Of a stretch of DNA of 64,000 nucleotides, positions 50,201-59,000 are shown piece by piece. The stretch is taken from contig NC_034410.1 of assembly GCF_002078875.1 (NCBI RefSeq), positions 103,050,138 to 103,114,137 on the forward strand, written 5' to 3'. The notes under the pieces were generated by a model, which was not told where the DNA came from, ran no database searches, and saw only the letters and a program-made list of their open reading frames with translations. The DNA is from Numida meleagris (Eukaryota > Chordata > Aves > Galliformes > Numididae). Position 1 is the first letter of the stretch. The number at the start of each line of letters is the position of its first letter. The position numbers were made by a program, and so were the translations under genes.

Positions 50201-52657
50201 CAGTCAGGAGAATGGATGCAGTCCTGAATTCTGACCTTCACATCAACCATGCAGTCGATAAAGTTTTTTCTCTTAGGCTAAGTATGCAGAACAAGTAGTA
50301 GAACAGAACAACATTTTCTGCACATTTGGTGTGTACAACTGTGTGTGGCAAAGAAAGAAGTGTCTTGGATTTTCCACTGTCTAGAAATGCTGTTTATTAG
50401 TCTGCACAGCCTTCCTGATGAGTTACAGTTTTGCTAGATGCTCAGATACCTATGAAAGTGGGTCACCAAAGAAAAGTTATTTGTGGTATTAATAAATTAG
50501 GAGAATAAGCCAAAAGGGAAGCATTTTAATGAGTTTCTAAGGAATGCTAACAAGATTCTTCTTTAAAAACAAAAGCAAATAAAACCTCTAACCCCTCCAA
50601 AAACAAACAAACAAACAACAACAAAAACCCACAAATAAAACCACAACAGAAAACAAAAGAAAGAAAGAATACTCAACTGCTACTTTGGGAACAGAATTTC
50701 AAGTGGAAGATGGATGAATTTATGTTCAGTTATCTAAGGTAACTGGGCTACAATGCATATTTAATACCACTTACATCTGAAAGAAGCATAAAATGCATGT
50801 CTAGTCATTTCAAGTTACTGCAACAGGAATGGGTCATGAATTTCTTAACAGTTGTGGAGAGAGAGGGAATAGCAATTTAACTCTGTGACTGGAGCAAATA
50901 ATTTGTTTCCCTATCTCATTTCATATGCTAATTTACCGTGTATTTTGGATAGGCCATTTGCACTCTATTTCAGTTCTCTGCACTCTCAGATGAGAACAAG
51001 AATTACATTGTCTCCTGCAACTGGTTGTTGTAAAATACTTACGAAGTGATCTGACAGACTCAGAACTTTGGGCAGGACTTGTTTCACTGGAGGAGAATAG
51101 AAACCAGAATCTCACAAGTGAACGAAGTCAACACCTACGTCTGATTTTGTGTTAAATTCAAGACAAACTGAAATAGTTTTTGTAAGATCTTACATTAACA
51201 GTCAGTTAATGACCAGCTACCAAGATCTAACTATTTGTTCAAAATGGCTCCAAATTCACCACCTCTCCTGGTGATAAAGCCAAAGCTATCCTTATCCTTG
51301 AGCTCTATGCTCATATTCCCACTGAAACCCAAAGGCTGATGGTGGCTTATCTCTGATGTCCTTGCTAGCTCCTCACCAACAGTTTAATTCAGTGTCCTGA
51401 GTAGGACACAGGAGCAATGTCTGCACTGAGAAGAGCTCAGTGTCCCAGAACATGTCCCAGGTGAACAGTTCATGTAGGGTTGAGTTATATTCTGAATCCC
51501 ATGGAAAATACACCTGGAGGCACACACAACGGAAGCAGCACTCATCTACCCTTTCACACCCATCTTCACTGGGATGCAGCATTGGTTTTCCCAAGGTCCA
51601 GCTTACACCTACTTTGGGGAAGTACAAAACACAAGCCCTGATGTTATATTCCAGACTTGATGGCTCTCAGCACCTTAGAAATCAACACCGTCTCCAACAC
51701 CCGCCGTCCCATCTGCACACAGTTAACTTCAAGGCTTGAGATGGGGCAGAGAGATGACTGCCAGGTCTGAAGCTGAAAAGAGACTTCCCAGCATCTAAGA
51801 CTTGCCACCGAAGTTGCAAAAAAAGGTTTTTGGGGTGGTTGCCTTCCGCAAATACAAAACGCAACAGAAAAAGAGGACGGCGCTGTCAGGTTGCAGTCAC
51901 ACATCCATTTCACACATGGCCACACCTGAAGCTCTCTGGTCTGGAATCACACAGCAGACGGTGTGTGATGGGATGCGGGGCGGCTGTCACAGCTCAAGTT
52001 GCCGTCAGGGTGCAAAGAGTCTGGGGAATGGGGCGGCCTTACTCGGGGCTCACGCAGTGGCGAGGTGGCTGTGGCTCTGAAGCCGCTACAATATAAATGA
52101 TAACCGAGGCTTCCCTACAGATCCCAAACGGCATTTTTAACGTTCTTTCTTCCCGGCTGATGCCACTTTAGGGGGCAGAGGCACAGCCCGGCACGGCACA
52201 GCTGTACGCGCCGGCATCCCCGCGGCTCCGATGGACGCCGGGCAGCCGTTGGCACTCCGTCTCATTTTCCGTTCCGATGTGAGCGAGCGGCTTACACAGG
52301 CACCCGCGGCAGGTGGGAGGGGGAGGCTGGGGAGCCCAGAGCCACCGCTTTCTGCGGGACCGGGGCTCCGCACACACTCTTCTCTCCACTCTAAGACCGC
52401 AAGCGGAGAACCAAAGTTTTCGGCCGCGGAACGGAGGCGCGCTGCAGCCCTCCGTCCCCCTTAGCGCGCCCACGGGCGACCGAAAGGTATCGCCTTCGGG
52501 CTGCCGGGGTAGCTCCGCGAGCCACCGCACCCCGAGCCCCCCGCTCCCCGGGGGTCACCCTCTCCCTCGAGCCGGGCCACCCCTCCCTCCCTCTCTCCCA
52601 CCCTTCCTCCGCGGAGCGCACTCACCCGCGGCGCGGCGCGGCCGCCCGGTCGCTCAT
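43928..52657 (-). CDS. AQP4: Aquaporin-4 gene, whole coding span (5 coding exons)
   Basis: This is the orthodox water channel of astrocyte endfeet, retina and some epithelia, an MIP-family tetramer with six membrane helices and two NPA half-helices. Joining 52626-52657, 48752-49166, 47682-47846, 46723-46803 and 43928-44206 on the minus strand gives 972 nt, or 323 residues, the length of mammalian isoform M1. Visible hallmarks are NPA at residues 97-99 and 213-215, pore residues F77, H201, A210 and R216, the R-K-I-S111 phosphorylation context, and a C-terminal S-S-V that in mammals binds the syntrophin PDZ domain. All introns are GT/AG, of 3459, 905, 878 and 2516 bp, and the 165- and 81-nt middle exons keep the mammalian sizes. 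No frameshift or internal stop was seen. Expression should depend on two start codons and on readthrough of the stop. Identification is as certain as sequence alone allows. Confidence 0.97.
44207..46722 (-). other. AQP4: AQP4 intron between coding exons 3 and 4
   Basis: This 2.5-kb intron has a GTAACT donor and a TTTGTAG acceptor. I see no CR1, LTR or long simple repeat in it and no further aquaporin-like exon. The small ORFs inside have no recognisable homology. Confidence 0.8.
46723..46803 (-). CDS. AQP4: AQP4 coding exon 3: residues 205-231, second NPA
   Basis: This 81-nt exon is bounded by a CTACTTTAG acceptor and a TGG|GTAACT donor. It encodes [20 protein letters not shown] and then GKWENQW. 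It carries the second pore half-helix with NPA at 213-215, Ala210 and the invariant filter Arg216, plus the N206-Y-T sequon kept from mammals. It is in phase 0 on both sides, so skipping it would keep the frame but destroy the pore. Confidence 0.96.
46804..47681 (-). other. AQP4: AQP4 intron between coding exons 2 and 3, carrying an antisense CR1
   Basis: This 878-bp intron has a GTAAGT donor and a TTTAG acceptor. More than half of it is a plus-strand CR1 fragment (47061-47573), opposite to the gene. Confidence 0.85.
47061..47573 (+). mobile_element. CR1 LINE fragment in an AQP4 intron, antisense to the gene
   Basis: It starts at TTTTGGGCCCATCACTACAA and runs through GGTTCTGGAGCGTGTTCAGA, GGAGACCTTATCGCTCTCTA, TTCTCAGAAAGAGTGGTGAG and TGGACCGGATAATCTTGGAG to a GATTCTACGATTTAGTGATT tail. 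It is 5'-truncated. Confidence 0.92.
47682..47846 (-). CDS. AQP4: AQP4 coding exon 2: residues 150-204
   Basis: This 165-nt exon starts at GTACATGGGGAT after a ...CCTCCAG acceptor and ends at TTTGCT before GTAAGT. It encodes [20 protein letters not shown] and onward to SVAIGHLFA. That covers extracellular loop C, helix 4, loop D ([11 protein letters not shown]) and most of helix 5. His201 of the aromatic/arginine selectivity filter is present. Residues 153-155 read D-L-S where the human protein has the N-L-T glycosylation sequon, so that site is absent here. Size and phase (0 at both ends) equal the mammalian exon. Confidence 0.96.
47847..48751 (-). other. AQP4: AQP4 intron between coding exons 1 and 2
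   Basis: This 905-bp intron has a GTAATC donor and a CCTCCAG acceptor. It is AT-rich around 48190-48300, with TTAATTAATTTAAATTTCAA-type sequence. No repeat family is recognised. Confidence 0.85.
48752..49166 (-). CDS. AQP4: AQP4 coding exon 1: residues 11-149, includes Met23 and first NPA
   Basis: The exon begins after a pyrimidine-rich acceptor (TTTTCCTTTTCAG) and ends with ...GGLGVTA before a GTAATC donor. It encodes the rest of the M1 N-terminus, Met23 at 49130-49132, helices 1 to 3, and the first pore half-helix [11 protein letters not shown] with NPA at residues 97-99. The Met23 codon has A at -3 and G at +4, a strong initiation context, so M23 should be made efficiently by leaky scanning, as in mammals. 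Cysteines 13 and 17, palmitoylated in mammalian M1, are present. A further cysteine at residue 19 replaces an arginine of the human protein. The open frame runs past the donor into intron sequence, so the ORF end at 48716 is not the protein end. Confidence 0.97.
49130..49132 (-). promoter_or_regulatory. AQP4: AQP4 Met23 alternative start codon
   Basis: This ATG starts the M23 isoform, which in mammals forms large orthogonal arrays of particles. Its context (ATC ATG G) has A at -3 and G at +4, clearly stronger than the M1 start in exon 0. No other ATG lies between them in the spliced message, so leaky scanning would reach it directly. Confidence 0.85.
49167..52625 (-). other. AQP4: AQP4 first coding intron (exon 0 to exon 1)
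   Basis: This 3.46-kb intron has a GTGAG donor in GC-rich sequence and a TTTTCCTTTTCAG acceptor. It contains a minus-strand CR1 fragment at 49631-50033, an (AAAC)-rich patch near 50595-50665, and a CpG-rich 5' part from about 52140 that forms part of the promoter island. No other coding exon was recognised. Confidence 0.8.
49631..50033 (-). mobile_element. CR1 LINE fragment in the AQP4 first coding intron
   Basis: AGAATCACTGAAAGTCTTGG begins the reversed tail. GGCAGGGCTGCCCCCCACCA, GGCCTTGAGCGTCTCCAGGG and GAGGTCTCCCCAAAGCCTTC follow. The end carries a local duplication of about 20 bases (TTAAACAAGCCCAAG repeated at 49995-50030). It has the same strand as AQP4. Confidence 0.88.
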
Positions 52658-52677
52658 GCCTGCCCGGCAGCGCGGAG
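52140..52677. promoter_or_regulatory. CpG-rich block around AQP4 exon 0
   Basis: Base composition changes sharply here from AT-rich flank to GC-rich sequence with many CpG (for example GGCGCGGCGCGGCCGCCCGG next to the M1 exon). It looks like the intronic half of a CpG-island promoter. The 5' half is interrupted by the assembly gap and the tandem arrays. Confidence 0.6.
52626..52657 (-). CDS. AQP4: AQP4 coding exon 0: M1 start, 32 nt
   Basis: This short GC-rich exon encodes [10 protein letters not shown] plus the first two bases of Gly11. It is followed by a GTGAG donor at 52625-52621. Splicing to 49166 completes the Gly codon (GG+T) and continues with Lys-Cys, reproducing the mammalian M1 N-terminus (MSDR...GKCG). 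The bases around the ATG are GGC before it and A after it. This gives G at -3 but no G at +4, a middling context that would allow leaky scanning to Met23. Only 20 bases of 5' UTR are present before a run of 15 N, so the transcription start is not visible. Without the splice the frame stops after Gly11, so simple ORF finding misses this exon. Confidence 0.9.
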
Positions 52678-52692
52678 NNNNNNNNNNNNNNN
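52678..52692. other. Assembly gap, 15 N
   Basis: A run of 15 N separates the AQP4 5' UTR from the 41-42 bp minisatellite. The true length is unknown. The AQP4 transcription start may be missing from this assembly. Confidence 0.99.
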
Positions 52693-53220
52693 CGAAAAAT
52701 GGTAACGGGACCACTTTTTCCCTCAGTATTATACCAAAAATTGGATCCGGGACTGCATTTTCCCTTATTTTATATCCCAAAAAATGAACGAAGGACCCAA
52801 TTTCCCTTCATTTATACCCCTAAAATGGAGCAGGGATCCCAATTTCCCCTCATTTGTACCCAAAAATGGAGCAGGGACCACAAATCTCCCTCATTTACAC
52901 CCGAAAATGAACCATTGGCTCCAGCTTTCCCTCAGTGTTATCCCCAAAATGGACGAGGGAATCCCATTTCCCTTCATTTATACCCCAAAAATGGAACGAG
53001 TGCCCCAATTTTCCCTCAGTTTTACCCCAAAAATGGTAATTGAGCCCCTTTCTCCTCACATACACCCCAAAAATGAACCAGGAAACCCCTTTTTCCCTCA
53101 CTTATACCCCAAAAGTGGACTGGGTACCCCATTTCCTCTGATTTGTACTCCAAACACAGACCGCAGACCCATTTCTCCGCAGTTTTACCCCAAAATGGGA
53201 CGCGGACTCCATTTCCCATC
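52693..53220. repeat. 41-42 bp minisatellite, about 12-13 diverged units
   Basis: Each unit starts with CCCCAAAAATGGA or similar, followed by a G-rich step, then CCCAATTTCCCTCATTTATA or a near variant. Unit starts recur every 40-42 bases from the gap to about 53200. Alternating short A and T runs about half a unit apart, and the 41-42 bp length, resemble the galliform CNM and PO41 satellite families. That assignment is from memory and unverified. The array holds few stop codons in one plus frame (52784-53458), which produces a false 224-codon ORF. Confidence 0.85.
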
Positions 53221-53330
53221 GCCGCCCACAAAATGGCGCCGCCCACAAAATGGCGCCGCCCACAAAATGGCGCCGCCCACAAAATGGCGCCGCCCACAAA
53301 ATGGCGCCGCCCACAAAATGGCGCCGCCAC
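53221..53330. repeat. 17-bp tandem repeat, 6 copies, with YY1-like AAAATGGCG cores
   Basis: Unit GCCGCCCACAAAATGGC repeats head to tail almost perfectly, giving six AAAATGGCGCC cores near 53230, 53247, 53264, 53281, 53298 and 53315. The core resembles the YY1 binding consensus (AAAATGGCGGC). It shares the CAAAATGG motif of the neighbouring 41-bp array, from which it may have been derived. Confidence 0.9.
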
Positions 53331-53745
53331 TTCCGCCTCGCCCATCTTCCCCCCAGTGCGCACGCGCGCGGCGCAGGGCTCCTCCCCACTGCTGCGCAAT
53401 GGTTCGCCCCGCGCATGCGCACTGCGCGCACTCGCCCGACCGGGACATACCATTGTGAGGGGGCGCGGGGGGGGGCGCGGCTCCCGAGCGGGCGGCTGCC
53501 GAGCGGCGGGCCCCTACCTGCTGCTGCGGGCGGGCGGAGGGCACTTGAGACGCTGCCGCGGGAGCCGCGGGTCATTTGCGATCATGTGAATATGCAGATT
53601 GGTGCGGGGGGTTCGCGGCTGCTGGCGAAAAGAGGGAGCCGGGGCCGAAAGGAGCCCGCCGTGATCCCGCGGTGGGGGCTGAGCGGCATGGGGAAAGGCT
53701 CAAAGAGCGCTCCGCTTCTTCCAGCTGCACGCTGGGCTCACTGAA
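53331..53745. promoter_or_regulatory. CpG-rich promoter-like block with two NRF-1 sites
   Basis: This GC-rich, CpG-dense block contains TGCGCACGCGCG at 53357-53368 and CGCGCATGCGCA at 53410-53421. Both fit the NRF-1 consensus YGCGCAYGCGCR. With the adjacent YY1-like array this looks like a TATA-less CpG-island promoter. On the minus strand there are donor-like CAGCAG|GTAGGG (GT at 53517-53516) and ATG|GTATGT (near 53450), which could end an upstream non-coding AQP4 exon. A plus-strand transcript is equally possible. No coding frame is supported here. Confidence 0.5.
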
Positions 53746-53990
53746 ATAAAGTGTAAGACACTCTGCGGGCAGAGAGCTTCATCCATCTCTCGTACCTACT
53801 GGTACCTCACCAGGTAGCCTTACCAGCAACGCTGTATGTTACATAACAAAGCGTTCCATTTGCTCCCCGCTACAACATTCGGGAAAGTTTTGCCTACTGT
53901 GGGAAACCAGTGGAGGCCACTGAAAAGAACGGCTGAAACTACACCATGATGCTGCCCAGTTGAGTTCTACAGATTGATTATTTTTCCTAT

Positions 53991-54750
53991 AGAATCATTT
54001 GAGTTGGAAGGGACAATTAAAGGTCACCTGGTCCAACTCCCCTGCAATGAACAGGGACACCTACAGCTACATCAGGTTGCTCAGAGCCCCATCCAGCCTG
54101 ACCTTGAGTGTCTCCAAGGATGGGGCATCCACCACCTCTCTGGGCAACCTGTTCCAGTGCCTCACCACTCTTGTTGTAAAAAGTTCTTCCTTATATCCAA
54201 TCTAAATCTCCCCTCTTCTAGTCTGAAACCATTTCCCCTTGTCCTATCACAACAGACCCTGCTAAAGATTCTGTCCCCTTCTTTCTTATAGCCCCACTTT
54301 AGATACTGAAAGGCTGTTATCAGGTCTCCCCAGAGCCTTCTCTTCTCCAGGCTGAATAGCCCCGGCTCCCTCAGCGTGTCCTTGTAGGAGAGGTGTTCCA
54401 TCCCTTGGATCATTTTTGTGGCCCTCCTCCAACAGGTGTATGTATGTCCTGCACTGAGGACTCCACATCTGGATGCAGTACTCTAGGTGAGGTCTCACCA
54501 GCGCAGAGTAGAGGGGCAGGATCACCTCCCTCACCCTGCTGACGACGCTTCTTTCGATGCAGCCCAGGATATGGTTAGCTATCTGGGCCGTGAGGGCACA
54601 CTGCTGGCCCATGTCCAGCTTGCCATCCATCAGTACCCCCAAGCCCTTTTTGGCAGGGCTATCCTTACATCCCCCAGCCTGTAATGATAGTGGGGGTTGC
54701 CAGGACTCAGGTGCAAGACCTTGCACTTCTCATCTTGAGAGAAATCCACT
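53991..54750 (-). mobile_element. CR1 LINE 3' portion, 760 bp
   Basis: A reversed tail (AGAATCATTTGAGTTGGAAG) is followed by the full 3' UTR and the C-terminal part of the RT ORF. On the minus strand, 54286-54726 encodes KLDMGQQCALTAQIAN and EVILPLYSALVRPHLEYC, standard CR1 motifs, ending in a frameshifted tail. It lies 1.3 kb upstream of AQP4 exon 0. Confidence 0.92.
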
Positions 54751-55929
54751 GAATCTACAGCACAAAAATCTGATGAAAATACAGCCCTTTAGGCAGTAAG
54801 ACTGAAGAAAAGTCACCAAAGTTTCCAGGCAGGATTATTTTGTTAGAGAGTGTGTAGAAACTCACGAACATGGAATAAAATGTCTAGAAAATTCTTTTTT
54901 TTTTTTTTCTTCCCCCAGGTGGTTTTGACCTTTGAATGCAGTGAAACAATCAGTGCATAACTTATATGTTATATGGAAAATGTTATATGGAAAATGTTTT
55001 AAAGGATATGTTGTTCAGATGTTAAACCAGGCTAAAAATGGTGTGCACAGAGAACGTACCAGGCACCCATATGGCAACAGAAACAGTCAAAATGTATTGT
55101 GGCAATCAGGCATTCTGGGCTGTGCATGCTGTGCTGGGTGATCCTTTTAAGCATTAGAAAAGAGTACAAGAGATGGAGAACGACTTTGGACACGGAAACC
55201 ATGGAAAATCATGGAAACTCGCCCGTAGCTTCTGCTAGGATCTTGTAGGTAATATTTTATACCAGAGAAGAGCAAATATAATATATAACACTATCAATTC
55301 AGGATGCTGTAAACAAATTTGCGCACAAGGCAATAAAGAAGCGTGTTAATTGCTTACTAATCAGAGTTTATGGTACGTACAAGGTGATCATAAAATACAG
55401 ATGTTCCTCACATGTTTGCCTGCTCTTCCCTTCTTTAAAGCATAGTCATATTGATACCAAAAGATATCCCAACTTTATGACAGAAGAAGAACAGCTGGCT
55501 GGATGCTCAGCATTCTTGTTTTCAATCTTTGCTTCATTTGCTTATGTCTTGATCTCAGTCAAGAAGAAAGGGAGTCACCAGCACACGTCCCCACTCCTTC
55601 ACTGGCTGCTTTTGGTCTCTCAGTCTTTGCCCTTCACAACTCATTACTGTGATTCCAGAAACTCCAACTCCTAACACTGGCCTACAAGCACATAAGCCCA
55701 TCGTACACTTCGTATAATCACACTCTACGTTTTGACACAAGGGCTGTGGGAGGAGCTCCCCACAGTGACAAGACATCAGTTGGGAAGTTCCTCTGCATGT
55801 TCTCTTTTCCACCCCTATTGTCTTTTCCCCCTCTCCCAGGCATTTCTGTACAAGAAGCCACCCTTAGTGCTCTGTTTCACACACCTGTGGGTTCCCTTGC
55901 TTGAATGGGCTACGTCTTTTCCCACCTGC
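54751..55929. other. Unique non-coding stretch
   Basis: A 14-bp tandem duplication (ATGTTATATGGAAA) lies near 54965-54995. No gene seen. Confidence 0.5.
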
Positions 55930-56037
55930 ATTTGATAAAGCAGCCTGATCTGATGGGTGACAGCTCTGCAGAGGATTGCAACTGGGTGGGCTTTGAGGTC
56001 TCTTCCAACCCAAGCCATTCTGTGATTCTGTGATTAT
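55930..56037 (+). mobile_element. CR1 LINE 3' end, about 110 bp
   Basis: TGGGTGACAGCTCTGCAGAG, GGTGGGCTTTGAGGTCTCTT and CCAACCCAAGCCATTCTGTG precede a GATTCTGTGATTATTT tail. Only the last part of the 3' UTR is kept. Confidence 0.85.
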
Positions 56038-59000
56038 TTCAGCCTTTTGCACCACAGCTGCTTCTGCCCAATACATCATTTTCTCTGTTGCTCCAAAGGC
56101 TACAAAAGGTACACAAAGAGATCTCCATTTTCACTCCAGTTTTGGAGCTGGCTGTCTCAAATTGGGGCGGAGGCTGCTTTCACAGCTTTGCCCTGGCAAC
56201 ACACGTGTTCGCTGGCACCTTGCAGACCCGGCTCCCATTTGGTTAGTCACAAACAACACTCTCTTAGTAAAACAAATAATTGCTTTTCCTTTCCTTGCAG
56301 ATAGCACGTATCTGCTCTTTGTGGTCTGCAGAGCAGATCAGTGCCACATGGTGAAGCGGGAACATGAACACCTTCTGTCACTGTTGCCTCACTCATTGCA
56401 ACAGGGCTTCTGGGAGATCAGGCAAAGGTTGTGGCCACAGAAACAGACAAAGGCAATGCTTCGGGCACAAACCTGGAGCAAATCATATTGTGCCAGCCCT
56501 GATTAAACAGACAGACTGTTCCATTGAGAGCACAGGAGCCAATAAAGCCATCCTTTGAGGTGGCACTGAAGCACAGAGGAAAACAAACCCAGTCTGTCTG
56601 GGGGTAAATTGGTCATTCTTGGGATTTGGAAGCACATAGATTCTTCCTTATAAAACCTGGCTTAACTCATTTCGGACCTCAGCTCAAGGATGAAATATTC
56701 CTCCTGCAGCTGTGCTTAACACAATTAAGGAAATAACTTATAAAAGAACATATATGAAAAATTTAAAAGTGATGTTAATGCTCAATCACTGTCTGACAAA
56801 GTGAATATGCAGCACAGTCTCACCATGCCTCTGCTTCTCCTTCACTGAATGGTGCAGCCAACTTCCAACAGTTGTTTTTAGGGCATCATGAATTAAAGAT
56901 CTCCCTAGCATAGTAGGCCATGGTGAGAAGATGCTGCGACACGTAAGGCACATACACCCTCTGCACAAGGAATTCCCAGACAGATGAAGCATGCTGGGTC
57001 TGGGGTTTTGGTTTGATCTGTTATGGAGGAGAGGGCACTCTGCCAAAGTTGGAGAGGAATGTACTAACAGCTAATTCCTGCTAACATAATACAAAGGAGA
57101 GAGGCAGAAAATCTCCCAGGACTGGATTCTGTCACCTGGCTGAACTGCAGTGGGAAGAGTCCCACCACTCTACAGTGAGTTGCATGGAGAACCATCAGGG
57201 CAATGCTGTCAGATCAGCCTTGTGGTCTCGTCAACTAGGGCTGAGGCAGAGAAAAGAAACACCAAAACAAAAACCAGATGACATAATTTAGAAGCATTGT
57301 TTGTTTTCTTAGTGGCTATACTCTTTTTCCACTTGTACTCAGAGGACCAGGGCTGCTGTCTCCATGCTGCTGCTGCTAAGCTCCTCAGCTTGCCCTCTAC
57401 TTTGTCAGCACCTCTTCAGGCTTACAGTTTCCAAAATGGATGAAGTTTACTGACCATGCTCTCTCTTCCCTCACCTTCTCTCTCTAAGTGTTCCTGTCCT
57501 TTCCAGTGGGTTGTGCAACCCAAGCCTCCTTTGGCTACAGCTAGTGGGAGACCAGAGATACCCAACCTACTCAGGTTCATACCAGCCCTGCAATCACAGT
57601 GGGCAGCAGGTAACCACAGCAAAAGGTAACCACAGCCAGTCTTAGGAGAGGTTCCAGAAGGATTTTCATAAGCACCCAAAGTGATGGAGGGATTTGGCTT
57701 CTGTTTTCATGGTGGCACGGACTCCTGGGAGACTGAATTCCTTTGACCTTCCTTGGCTGCTGTCAACAAGAGACCTTGAAAGCAGGCTGCAAGCCTTTCA
57801 GAAATGACTGGCGCTTGCAGAAACGCTCTGACTTTCTGTACTGTCTGGCTGAGCGTTTCGTTCTGTTGCCACTAATGAGCCACACACCCCTCAACAGAGT
57901 ATGGTTTATAAGTTTGGGCTAATCTTTGTCTACTGAAAGGATCTTACATAAAACACCATTTACTGAAATGTGATCTTTGCACATTTCTGAAGTTTCAGTT
58001 TTCCTTTGGTGTAATCTTGTTACTTAGGTCATTCATTTTGTCACGCCTTGGTATCAGCCTGGTCCAGATTTGCCTGTGGGGCTGTGTTCTCCTGACATTT
58101 AGAGCAAGAATTCCCTGGGAAATCAGTCAAGAGATTTGACATTGCTTCTGGCCATGCTCCAGAGGGTTTAGTTTTACTCTCCCTCTCTATTTATTGTGGA
58201 ATCTGTCTGTCCACAAGCTGCACATTGAGTCCTATGCTGGAGAAGGAGAACTGAAAGGGACAAAATGGCCATTCACTCGAGGGATTCATTCAGGCTGCTC
58301 ATAAACGTTTTACAAGAATCTGTGCACTTGGATGACTGCTGAGCTTCCTTAATCCTGCTCCATTGCCTTCCTCACAAGACAGTTTGGATTGACTGCTTTT
58401 TCTTTGCTCCTTCCCCCCAGCTCAATAGACAGCAATTATGGCTGGAAAAGCAAAACTGTGATCCAGGTAGCATGGGAACAACCTGGAGGCTTCTTGTCTT
58501 TAGAAATAGTTTAATTTCAACATGGCATGGGCAGGCCCCTTGCTGGGTGGGAATGTGTGAAAACAAAAACCTTTTTTCTCCTCTCCTACCACAAACTGTT
58601 GCAAAAACAGATTGCGGCAGATGCAGAGCCAGGGACTGACTGAAGGGGAGGATCAGGAAGGAGCCCCAGGCACCGTATGAAGTCAGCAGAGTGGGGGAAG
58701 CATCCCAGCAAGGGGAACTAAAGTGTGGGAGAAGGATTTATCTAACTTTGGTAGAAAGACACCGACATTTGATTGAGTTCTCACAGATTTTATCAGCACA
58801 GAAAAAGCAGTATGCCACGATGTATATCCCACTGCTATATGTTCTTTAACAGGCAGCTGGGCTTTTCTAACTGATTTGAGCTGCTCTCCTTCCCAGGCTT
58901 ACTGTTACATAGCAGCTCCTCACCTCCAAATGCTCATCTTCTTCCCTCAGCACCACTACAGGCTCTTGGTCCCCTTCAGAAATGGAGCGCACATGACTGT

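Noticed and set aside
52784..53458. 224-codon plus-strand open frame upstream of AQP4, and the 114- to 164-codon frames overlapping it on both strands
   Set aside because: They lie entirely over the 41-42 bp and 17-bp tandem arrays. Repeats whose unit lacks stops stay open in several frames, and the peptides are simple repeat translations.
54286..54726. 146-codon minus-strand frame upstream of AQP4
   Set aside because: It encodes a decayed C-terminal piece of the CR1 reverse transcriptase, not a host gene.
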